Shown here piece by piece: positions 7,526 to 15,933 of a DNA stretch of 40,756 bases. The notes beneath the pieces were generated by a model. It saw only the letters and a program-made list of their open reading frames with translations, was not told the origin of the DNA and did no database searches. Position 1 is the stretch's first letter; every line of letters starts with the position of its first letter. Source of the stretch: Kiritimatiellia bacterium (GTDB lineage Bacteria > Verrucomicrobiota > Kiritimatiellia > RFP12 > UBA1067). A program made the position numbers and the translations under genes. Location of the stretch: contig JAFSTA010000252.1 of NCBI GenBank assembly GCA_017450695.1, positions 1-40,756 on the forward strand, read 5' to 3'.

Positions 7526-10500
7526 TCACGGACGCACAAGCCACAAACCGAAGAGACCGCCAGCCGTGTTTCCAGGCTTCGGCACGAAGCGTATTTCCAC
7601 GCTCTTCTTGCCCGCGAGAATCTCGGCGGGAATGGCCGTCTCCGTGAACACGAATCCGGACCTTTTATTGTCCACAAGATTCTCGGTACGCACCATCTTG
7701 CCGTCCACCAGCACGTCGAACATGCGCTTCCCGCGTTCGCGCGCAAGGTATTTCGCCACAAGGGTACGTCCGCCGGGTGCGTCGCCAACAGCAAGGCGGA
7801 AGCTGAAGAAGCCGCCATTCCCCGCATGGCGCCATTTGTATTCATGGTACTCGCCATAGAGGCCGGTGCCCCATTCGGTATTCTCGCCCGCAAGACCGTG
7901 AGCCGTCTCGCTCGCGGCATCGCCAATCAAGACAGAGTCAACTGCCCGCCGTGCAAGTTCCGTTTCGCGCTCGTGCGCCTCGGCGAACGCCTTTTCCTCC
8001 TCCGGGGCAGCAAGTCGCCAGTACATCGTGTAGCGGCTGAAGTGGAGGTCATAAATTGGCTTGAGCAGGATGTCGCTACCCTTCAGACGGAACGCAATCG
8101 CGCCACCTGTCGTGCGTTCGAGGCAACCTGCGGGATCGGTCGCGGCCGCTACGGGAACCTGCGGCATCGGCAACGCTTTTCCGAGCCTCCAGCTCGATGT
8201 CGGACTCGACGGCGGATGGGCGATGTAGTCGCTTTGCTTCAATCCTTCGCTCCCGAGGTCACCTACGAGAAGCGTAGGACCGTAGAAGAACGCAACATAC
8301 TTCTTCGAACCGGGCAGGTATTCGGCGCGGAGCGACATCGGGAACTCGATGTCCATGCGGTCACCCGCCTTCCATTCGCGCTCAATGCAGACATCGGCAT
8401 CGCCATCTGGAATCATGCGCCAGATTACCCGCGCGCCGTTCACGTACACCGCAAAATCTTTTCCCGCCCAGAACGGACGGCGCACCTTCACCGTGAACTT
8501 GGGATCCTTGCCCACCTTCTCGATCTTGACGCATGATGACTCTCCGTAGGGAAACGCCGTCTCCTGGTGGAGCTTCACGCCACGAGCCTTCCAGTCGAGC
8601 GTCGCAGGCGCGAAGAGCTGTACTGCCACCGCACGTTCGTCCGGCGCGTGGGTGAACACCATCTGGCCGTACTTGCCGGGCGCCTCGAATCCGGTACCGG
8701 TGCAACACCACATGGAGTCGAACTCGTCGGAGTACGTACGCGACGCGCCGGGCTTCGGCGGGGTGTAGTAGATGGTACGGCCGAGGATCGGGTCATGCGT
8801 GGAGAGCAGATGGTCGAAGAGGACGCGCTCGTAGAAGTGGATTTTCCCCGCCGACGGTTCCGTCTCGAACAGAGCCTCAGTCTGGCGCAGCATGTTCACG
8901 GAGTTGCACGACTCCGGCCCACCGTCCAGGAAAAGCTTCTTCGCAAAGTCCTCCTTCGGGAACAGATGTTCACAATGCGAGTTGCCGCCGTTCGCCCAGG
9001 CATGGTCGCTGGCGAACGCATTCCATGCGTTGACGATCGAACGGTGCAGGCGCTCTTCGCCCGTGATGCGATAGACTCGCTCGAACCCGGTGAACTTCGG
9101 AATCTCGTTGTTCGCGTGGTGGAAACACAGGTGAGCCACATTTCCGTCCGCGAGCGGCGCGAGCATCCTCTCGTGGCAGAGGCGGCGCGCCCAGCGACGG
9201 TATTTCTCGTCGCCTGTCATCTGGAATGCGTAGGCAAACGTCTCCGGCAACGATCCGTGTTCGCAGTCGAGCACCTTCTGCAGCTGCACGTCGTCCAACT
9301 TTTCGACGATGGTGTTGCCGAACCAGTCGGAGAGACGCAGAAACACGCCCTTCGCCTTTTCGCTGTCCGTCGCAAGGTAAATGCGCCAAAGGCCGAGAAG
9401 AATCTTGTTCATCGTGTAGATGGGTTCGAATCGTCCGTTGATGAACGCACCGTATTCGGTTTTCGGGTTGATCTGGACGTCGATCTTTCCCGATGCAACC
9501 TCGGCGAACACCTTGCGTCCGTCTTTGACAGCAAGCGCGTAGCCGTCGCCATGCGCGTTCTGAACGGCATCCAGTTCATCAACAATGTAGAGAAGCCGTT
9601 TCTTCAGTTCCTCGTCGCCGGTCGCCTCCACAGTCATCGCCGCACCGGCCATGTAGAAGCCGAGGATGTGACCAGCGAGGTCAAGCCTGAGCTTCGGCGA
9701 CTCCCAACCATTGTATGGCTCAGCCTTCGGCTCCAATCCCGCCTCGCTGCGGAAGCGGCTCAAGAGACGGTCGGGGGCAAGGCGCAGAAGGTACTTCCTG
9801 TTCTGCTCCTGCTGCACCTGAAGCGGCCCGCCCGTGAGCCGTATGGCCGAAAGCGGGAACAGGGCCTCGCGTGCGCGTTTCGCCACACCTTCGTCCGTAC
9901 GGCGCTCCTGCCTACGCACCTCGTAGAGTTCGCCGTCACAGCGTTCGGGGAGGATGGCTTCGAAGCCATCCTCTTCGAGTTCACGGCCCGTCATCTCCGC
10001 CCAGCACTCGCCTTTCGCGCCCTTCAGGATGACGTACTTCGCTTCGGGATCAAGTCCGCGCACGGTTACGCGTCGCGACTGAACCGCCGCGTTGTGGCGA
10101 AACACGCCCACCAGTCCGCCGCTCTTCGTCTCGGTGTTGATGCGAGAGAAGCCGTCCCACGTACCCTCCTGCGGCTCTCCGAATCCGGGAAGGTCCTGGC
10201 GGAACGACATATATGCGTGCCGCGCCTCAAGCCCCTTGAGCCATCCCGACCACTCCCGGTATTCCGCCCTTTCGTCCGGCGTGAGCTGACGCGGGTCGCC
10301 CAGCATAATGGGAAGCGTCCCCGCGAGCGACTTGAAGGCGAGCAGATGGCGCGGCCCGTTCATGTGGAGGTTACCGATCACCAGCGACGTCGCCGGCAAC
10401 GCGGGCGTGCGCCCCCACGCAAGGCTGCGCACACAGAGCTGTCCGTCCTCGTTGGACTTGATGTTAGAGAGCCAATTACCCTCGGCATGCTTCGCAATGC

Positions 10501-12028
10501 CGTAGTCCATGAGGAAGGTCTTGCCCGCCGTCTCGAACGTGCAGTCGATGAAGAGGTCCGGTGCAGCCTCGTGCAGTTCGTCGAAGAGCTTCATGCAACT
10601 TGCGTAGATTTCCGCGTAGGAATCCTCGTGTCCGGCGTGTCCGGGATGGTCTTTCGCGTAACAGCCCGTCCGCTCATCGCCATAGACGTAGGCACTTGTG
10701 GCGATGGCGAGATCGAGCTTCACGTAGGCCAGACCGTGGTCCCTCACGAGACCGAGGATCCTGTCGCGGATGTATTCGCGCCACGGCGTCGCCATACAGG
10801 CCGTACGCGTATTCCCGTTCATGGTATGCAGGTTGGAGAGATTCCCCGCCTTGTCCTTCACGAACCATTCGGGATGCTCTTTCATGGGCGCGGACGAGGG
10901 ATCGGCCCAGGCGAGCGACAGCCAGAGTCCCGGCCTCATGCCCTTCGACTTGATGTAGTCGAAGGTGGGCTTCAGCCCGCCGGGGAACTTCTTCTCGTCA
11001 ACGGCCCAGTCACCCCTGCCGTACTTGCCGTCGGAGATGTTGATCTGCCAGCCGTCGTCGATGACGAACTCCTCGATTCCGCACTCCGCCGCCGCGTCGG
11101 CGAGTTCGCGGATGAGCTTCGCGTCGATATGCGTGGTAAACGGCACCCAGGTGTTATAGACGAACATGGGCTTCTTCGGTATCGCCTCCACGCGTACGCC
11201 CATATACTTGCGCACGTAGTCAGAGACCGCTCCCTCCACGGCGCGCGAGGGATCGGCGCACTTGGAATAGGGGGCTGTGAACACGGGCATGGCCGTCCAC
11301 TTCTCACCGGGTCTCAGGCGTTTGCTGAACGGATAGCGTTCGCCGGTGTGCGGCGTACCCGAAACGATAAAGCAGCCGTCCTGAAACGCCGTCGTGCGTT
11401 TCATGGTCGAGACGCCTTCGTTGCCGACGGCGATGCCGCACCGCATCGAGTAGTCGTGTACCACGACGAGCGGATCGTTCCAGTCGCCGATATAGACGCT
11501 GCCCTCCTCCCGGTAGCGTGCAAAGCGGCGCATGACGCGGGAGTTAATACATCCCAGCGTCGCGAGACGAAACGTTTCCACATCGACGTCCGTTATACAG
11601 AATTTCTTATCCGTCTTGTTCACGACGGCGAGCGTCTTGCGCACGAGTGCGAGGCCGGGATACGTGGTGTAGGCGAGTTCAATGCCGACACTGCCATCGG
11701 CGGAAACGCCGGTGACGGTCACGGTACACGATCCGTCCTTCGCCTTGTTCTTCGCGACCGCAACATCCTTCCACTCCGACCATCCGGCATACATCTTTCC
11801 ATCTACGCGAAACGCGAACTCGGGCGATCCGTTGCGCATGAACTCCGTGCCGTCGGCTGTCTTGTACGAACGGCCCAACAGTTTGCCGCCTCCGTTGTCA
11901 AGCGTCCGCGAGACAGCCCCGTCGGCGACCTTCAGCAGACCGTCGGCTGTGGCATCAAGCGCGATCCCCATGATGAGCGCGCCGCATACAATTACACGCG
12001 ACACCACTTTGGATTTCCAGTTGTTCAT
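7526..12028 (-). CDS. Secreted fusion: GH36-like alpha-galactosidase + GH127-type beta-L-arabinofuranosidase
   Basis: A 1500-residue protein with a signal peptide (residues 1 to about 29). Residues about 30-700 are a melibiase-type unit: a beta domain, then a barrel with FVIDDGWQ (about 322) and GLWLSLAWADP. YVKLDLA near 437 holds the expected nucleophile Asp, and SNED near 526 is the candidate acid/base. Residues about 725-1300 are a GH127/DUF1680 unit. It has the candidate acid/base Glu in CEHLF, then ESCNSVNML (about 1040) and WCCTGTG (about 1106). These are the Glu-Cys and Cys-Cys zinc and nucleophile residues of HypBA1-type enzymes. A C-terminal beta domain ends the protein. All key residues are present in both halves. 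The ATG follows AAGGAGG and overlaps the preceding mini-ORF stop. It is last in the GH97 operon. Single-activity relatives are known; the fusion is unusual. Confidence 0.88.
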   Translation of the reverse strand: MNNWKSKVVSRVIVCGALIMGIALDATADGLLKVADGAVSRTLDNGGGKLLGRSYKTADGTEFMRNGSPEFAFRVDGKMYAGWSEWKDVAVAKNKAKDGSCTVTVTGVSADGSVGIELAYTTYPGLALVRKTLAVVNKTDKKFCITDVDVETFRLATLGCINSRVMRRFARYREEGSVYIGDWNDPLVVVHDYSMRCGIAVGNEGVSTMKRTTAFQDGCFIVSGTPHTGERYPFSKRLRPGEKWTAMPVFTAPYSKCADPSRAVEGAVSDYVRKYMGVRVEAIPKKPMFVYNTWVPFTTHIDAKLIRELADAAAECGIEEFVIDDGWQINISDGKYGRGDWAVDEKKFPGGLKPTFDYIKSKGMRPGLWLSLAWADPSSAPMKEHPEWFVKDKAGNLSNLHTMNGNTRTACMATPWREYIRDRILGLVRDHGLAYVKLDLAIATSAYVYGDERTGCYAKDHPGHAGHEDSYAEIYASCMKLFDELHEAAPDLFIDCTFETAGKTFLMDYGIAKHAEGNWLSNIKSNEDGQLCVRSLAWGRTPALPATSLVIGNLHMNGPRHLLAFKSLAGTLPIMLGDPRQLTPDERAEYREWSGWLKGLEARHAYMSFRQDLPGFGEPQEGTWDGFSRINTETKSGGLVGVFRHNAAVQSRRVTVRGLDPEAKYVILKGAKGECWAEMTGRELEEDGFEAILPERCDGELYEVRRQERRTDEGVAKRAREALFPLSAIRLTGGPLQVQQEQNRKYLLRLAPDRLLSRFRSEAGLEPKAEPYNGWESPKLRLDLAGHILGFYMAGAAMTVEATGDEELKKRLLYIVDELDAVQNAHGDGYALAVKDGRKVFAEVASGKIDVQINPKTEYGAFINGRFEPIYTMNKILLGLWRIYLATDSEKAKGVFLRLSDWFGNTIVEKLDDVQLQKVLDCEHGSLPETFAYAFQMTGDEKYRRWARRLCHERMLAPLADGNVAHLCFHHANNEIPKFTGFERVYRITGEERLHRSIVNAWNAFASDHAWANGGNSHCEHLFPKEDFAKKLFLDGGPESCNSVNMLRQTEALFETEPSAGKIHFYERVLFDHLLSTHDPILGRTIYYTPPKPGASRTYSDEFDSMWCCTGTGFEAPGKYGQMVFTHAPDERAVAVQLFAPATLDWKARGVKLHQETAFPYGESSCVKIEKVGKDPKFTVKVRRPFWAGKDFAVYVNGARVIWRMIPDGDADVCIEREWKAGDRMDIEFPMSLRAEYLPGSKKYVAFFYGPTLLVGDLGSEGLKQSDYIAHPPSSPTSSWRLGKALPMPQVPVAAATDPAGCLERTTGGAIAFRLKGSDILLKPIYDLHFSRYTMYWRLAAPEEEKAFAEAHERETELARRAVDSVLIGDAASETAHGLAGENTEWGTGLYGEYHEYKWRHAGNGGFFSFRLAVGDAPGGRTLVAKYLARERGKRMFDVLVDGKMVRTENLVDNKRSGFVFTETAIPAEILAGKKSVEIRFVPKPGNTAGGLFGLWLVRP

Positions 12029-12105
12029 TCATCCTCCTTGCCTGATTTACTTAGTTCCAGCATCCAGCCGAGCGAGAGCATGGCACAAAGTGCAGATTGC
12101 TTCAT
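12025..12105 (-). CDS. 26-residue ORF, possible gene scar or leader peptide
   Basis: Starts with ATG at 12105, eight bases or so after GGAGAAGG and 5 nt after the stop of the DUF6067 fusion gene. It ends TGA overlapping the ATG of the next gene (ATGA). The peptide begins like a signal sequence, MKQSALCAMLSL, and continues GWMLELSKSGKEDE. The words GWMLELSK also stand at the DUF6067-GDPD junction of the neighbouring gene, there with different synonymous codons. It may be the two ends of a deleted gene, a coupling ORF, or noise. Confidence 0.4.
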   Translation of the reverse strand: MKQSALCAMLSLGWMLELSKSGKEDE

Positions 12106-12110
12106 CCGTG

Positions 12111-15100
12111 TTATTCCTTCTCCTGGGTGACATGATCGTCCTTGCCACGCAAAAAAGAAGCGGCGGCGGCAGGATGGTCGGTGTTGAGATAGTCCAGCCC
12201 AAGTTCCTGCGCCAGCTCCCACGCCTCCTTGTTGTCGGGGAAACCCCACAGACGGTAAGGAACGCCTTTGGCGTGGGCATGTCTGGCGGCATCGCGGATC
12301 TTGTCCTTGTCGGTTTCCGTCATCGCGCCGGAACGCCACGTGGTGTAGATGCGCGCATGGTCGCTGATCCACGAAACGCGCTTGTATTGTCCGCCGTCAA
12401 GCTTTCTGGAGGACGGAACACTGAAGAAAACAAAATCAGGATATGCAAGGAAATCCTTTATCTTGGAAATATCGCCGCCTACGCTCAACCTGACCGCCGA
12501 AGGGTTTCTGCCGATGTCAAAACATTCGCGGAACCCCTCCTGCTCAATCATCGTCAACAAGGCGTCAAGTGCCGGCTTCCCGTCCTTGAGATCGATAACC
12601 AGCTGAAGAGGCTTCCCGTTCGCGTACGCGCACCCGCCGTTTTTACGCACGACCTCGCGCAACGGCTCCAGGTAGAGGCGGCGGAGCGTGTTCTCTTTTT
12701 TCAGCTCTTTGCGAGAATGCGCCACCAGCAAATCACCGTCCACCCAAAACACGTCGGCCTCGATGGAGTCCGCTCCCGTCTCGTATGCGCCCCAGAACGG
12801 ACGCTTCTGTGCGTAGTCGTTGTGCGAATGGATCATGATCCGTTTCGAGAGCTCCAGCATCCAACCACGTTTGGGCGGAATGGGAATCGGCTCGCCGATG
12901 CGGAACGACCGCGCCTCTTGGAAGCCAGGAATCGGACGCGCCTCAAGCTTCATTGTCTGCGCCCGGTTTCCGAGCCACCTTCCGTCAATCTTGAGGTGTA
13001 CGGTGCGCGGCTTCGTCGAGAAGTTGCCGACGGCGATGAGCGCCTTGCCGCCGCGTAGGAACGCCGTCGCCTTCACATCGGGCGAATCGGTCTTCACAAA
13101 CGCGGATCCCTCCCAGTAGCCGGACATCCTCGCGTCCTCGATCCCGAAGTCCGCCCATGCCTTCCAGATCGCGCCCGGATTCTCCGCGAGACTCCCCTTC
13201 CCGTACCAGCGGCGGGTCGTACCATAGACCGCGCCGAGCCAAGGATTACCGCCGCCCTGCAGCATCTCGCCCATCTGCCCGAACGGAATCCCGGAGAACG
13301 TCACGAACCAGGTGTCGGAATCCATCTGGTCGTACTTGAACGACTCGCCGAACCAGATGCGGTCGATGTACGGGAAGAACTCCGTGTACTGGTTCATCGG
13401 TCCCTTGGAGTAACCAGTGTTGGAGTGGAGATCGACGAGCGCGCCGGGACGGTACTTCTCGATGATGCGACGCACCCGCTTCATCACCGTGCGGTCAAAG
13501 GCCACGTCGTCCATGTAGATGCCGTCGATCTTGTAGTTCTCGAACATCCAGCGCAGGCCTTCGAGATAGTAGTTGATCCACCGCGAATGGTGGCTGAGGA
13601 CGAACGCCGCATCCACATAGCTGCCGTCCCACATCCTCACGTACCACGCCGGACGGTATCCCTCGCCCACATGCTCCCAGAGCCACGGCGCACCGTGCGC
13701 ATTGCCGGGCGCGACGATCTCCCCGCCGAGACTCCTCAACGCCTGAAGCTCCGCGACATGGTTGGAGAGTTCCCGTATCGTGTAGTACAGCTTCACCTTG
13801 CGTCCCTTCTCATGCTGCGCGGCGACGTAGTCCTTCAGCTCCTTCTGCACGACGAACGGATAGTTGATCACGGGATTCAGCAACTGCGCGTGGTGGATGT
13901 TCACGATGTTCGCCCCATACGCGGCGGCCTCGTCGAACCGCGCCAGATCGGCGTGGAAGTACCGCTGCGAAAAATGCTTCTTCAGGTCAAGCGGCTTGAC
14001 CGGCGTGATGTTCAGATCAAACTCCCACTTGCGCGGCACTGCGGGAAGCGAAGTCTCGCCCGTACGGGCAACAACCGTCATCCCATCCGTGCCGCCGACT
14101 TCAATCCGCCCCTTGCCGCCGTTTGCCCACGCCTGCGGCGGCGCGTAGTGATACGACCTGTCCGCAATCAGCGGACCGTGGTACGCGCCGCCCCGGAACT
14201 CCACGTGCAGTCCCGCCTCCGGCCCGCCAGTCCAGTAGCTGTCATAGTAGCCGACCTTCCAGTCCCATGAATACGACTGCGGACGCTTCCCCCCGTCGTT
14301 CCATTGATACGCCGCGCCCATCATGTATTCCGACGCATACGGCGTGTACTCCATGATGAGCCGCACGTCCTTTACGGGAAGATCGCGCTTCGCCTCGTCC
14401 GCCACTTCCACGATGTACCGAATATGCCCGTCGAACTCCATCCGCCCCTTCACTGCGAACGCGATGCCGCCCGCGCGAGACTTTGCTGTCCACGCGACAT
14501 GCCCCGCCGTCGCACTCTCCAGCGAGAACTCTCCCGCACCGATTTCCGTCTCGCCCTTCTCGGTTACGACGGCAAAGCGTATCGGTGACTTCAGCACCTC
14601 TCGTCCATTGACCTTGATCGACGCCGGGAACCCGCTCTCCGCCAACATCACCGTCTTCCCCGATGCTGCCACCGCACGCGCCTCGCGATTGAACACCATC
14701 TCGCCGTAAGGTTTGGTGGGCGTGTCACCCTCGCCAATGCGCGAGTTGAGCCACCTGAGGCGCGAGTGTCGCCACAGTTCGCCGTCGCCATGGTCGCGCA
14801 CCGTCTCGTCCGCAACCGTTATCGCAAGCGAAATCTCTCGCGGGGCGAGCCCCTTCGCCGAAAGTGTTGCCATGCCGCGATAGACACCGGGAGTGGCGTC
14901 GGGCGGAATCATCACGCCGCACCAGAGCGGCTGTACGCGGTCCTCGGGAACATTCAGATCAATCTTCATCTGCGAGCCGTCCCAGTTCACCCCCACGGTG
15001 TTGAAACAGGTAATCGAGGCAGCGGAAATGGGAGGGACGCGCTTCGTCGCGTCCGTCGAATCTAAAACAAGATCCGAGAACTTCACCTGTACGCCCTCCA

Positions 15101-15863
15101 CCGCGCCGCCGGGCGTCCACAAGGCAATCTGCCACACGTAGTATTCATCCTTGAGAGCCGTGCCCGCGAACGAGTTCCGCGCCTCGACACCCTTCGCCCA
15201 CTTCACGGGAAGCCACGAGGCGGGATGGATCGGATTCGTGCGGTCTTCGGTGAACACCACAGGATTCTCGGGATGCGCACGGCGTAAGGCGTCTGTCTCC
15301 GCCACCGTGGCGCGGAGCCCCATCGGTGTCCATGCCTCGAACGCCGTGCGGCTCTCGAAGCGCAGGACATCCGCCTCGACTGGAGGACGGTATGCGTCGA
15401 ACGAATCAAGCCACTTATTGCCTTCCGAGTAATCCGGCTTCAAGTAGTCGTTCCAGAGCGGCTGGCTGCGTCCTTCGCTCGATCCCTTCCGCAACCGGTA
15501 CGGCATGTAGTAGATGAAGTATTCGCCCGTGCCCGACAACGGCTCGAACAGCACCTCGCCGCGTTCCGCCGTCACGTTGCGGGCGACGACATGCGCGACA
15601 TCCTTGCCGGTCGCGGCATCCCGCACGACGACGCGCTTGATATCCGGCTGCGGATCGGTACGCCGCCACTCAAGGATCGCGCGCGCCACCCTGACGGATT
15701 CGTTCACGCGCACGACCGCGCGGTGGTTGCCGAGTCCGTCCGCCGGCCACGGCTTCTCCGCCACCGTGAACGGCACGTCGCAAAACGCGATTCCCGCAAC
15801 TGCGACCGACATGCAGAGAATCGACTTCCCTACAATTCCACACATGCAATGATCAACTTTCAT
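12111..15863 (-). CDS. Secreted fusion: DUF6067 glycosidase-like protein + GDPD-like phosphodiesterase domain
   Basis: A 1250-residue protein with a signal peptide (about 1-30). Residues about 40-600 are beta-rich. A TIM-barrel part follows (about 620-920) with KIDGIYMDDVAFDRT near 780, whose Asp pair lies where related barrels keep catalytic acids. A short C-terminal beta domain ends in RGWMLELSK at about 1007. This is the architecture of DUF6067-type glycosidase-like proteins, whose activity I cannot state. Residues 1009-1250 are a second unit like glycerophosphodiester phosphodiesterases. Its HSHNDY, SIEADVF and LLVAH supply the His, Glu/Asp and His of that active site. The ATG at 15863 has AAGG seven bases upstream. 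It is the middle gene of the GH97 operon, 70 bp after GH97. Confidence 0.75.
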   Translation of the reverse strand: MKVDHCMCGIVGKSILCMSVAVAGIAFCDVPFTVAEKPWPADGLGNHRAVVRVNESVRVARAILEWRRTDPQPDIKRVVVRDAATGKDVAHVVARNVTAERGEVLFEPLSGTGEYFIYYMPYRLRKGSSEGRSQPLWNDYLKPDYSEGNKWLDSFDAYRPPVEADVLRFESRTAFEAWTPMGLRATVAETDALRRAHPENPVVFTEDRTNPIHPASWLPVKWAKGVEARNSFAGTALKDEYYVWQIALWTPGGAVEGVQVKFSDLVLDSTDATKRVPPISAASITCFNTVGVNWDGSQMKIDLNVPEDRVQPLWCGVMIPPDATPGVYRGMATLSAKGLAPREISLAITVADETVRDHGDGELWRHSRLRWLNSRIGEGDTPTKPYGEMVFNREARAVAASGKTVMLAESGFPASIKVNGREVLKSPIRFAVVTEKGETEIGAGEFSLESATAGHVAWTAKSRAGGIAFAVKGRMEFDGHIRYIVEVADEAKRDLPVKDVRLIMEYTPYASEYMMGAAYQWNDGGKRPQSYSWDWKVGYYDSYWTGGPEAGLHVEFRGGAYHGPLIADRSYHYAPPQAWANGGKGRIEVGGTDGMTVVARTGETSLPAVPRKWEFDLNITPVKPLDLKKHFSQRYFHADLARFDEAAAYGANIVNIHHAQLLNPVINYPFVVQKELKDYVAAQHEKGRKVKLYYTIRELSNHVAELQALRSLGGEIVAPGNAHGAPWLWEHVGEGYRPAWYVRMWDGSYVDAAFVLSHHSRWINYYLEGLRWMFENYKIDGIYMDDVAFDRTVMKRVRRIIEKYRPGALVDLHSNTGYSKGPMNQYTEFFPYIDRIWFGESFKYDQMDSDTWFVTFSGIPFGQMGEMLQGGGNPWLGAVYGTTRRWYGKGSLAENPGAIWKAWADFGIEDARMSGYWEGSAFVKTDSPDVKATAFLRGGKALIAVGNFSTKPRTVHLKIDGRWLGNRAQTMKLEARPIPGFQEARSFRIGEPIPIPPKRGWMLELSKRIMIHSHNDYAQKRPFWGAYETGADSIEADVFWVDGDLLVAHSRKELKKENTLRRLYLEPLREVVRKNGGCAYANGKPLQLVIDLKDGKPALDALLTMIEQEGFRECFDIGRNPSAVRLSVGGDISKIKDFLAYPDFVFFSVPSSRKLDGGQYKRVSWISDHARIYTTWRSGAMTETDKDKIRDAARHAHAKGVPYRLWGFPDNKEAWELAQELGLDYLNTDHPAAAASFLRGKDDHVTQEKE

Positions 15864-15933
15864 CTTTTTGCCTTGAAATTTGTTGCCTAAGACGTATTAG
15901 GGTGTACACCTTGTGTGTCAAAAGGTGCGGCCC

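Noticed and set aside
8567-12130. A plus-strand open frame of nearly 1200 codons
   Set aside because: It lies opposite the GH36-GH127 gene, has arginine/valine/histidine-rich text without domains, and no ribosome site. Long antisense frames are expected in GC-rich genes.
12111-15863. Frameshift or assembly fusion as the source of the 1250-residue protein
   Set aside because: The frame is continuous across the junction with normal codon use. No stop or homopolymer error was seen there, so a true fusion is the simpler reading, though reads should confirm it.
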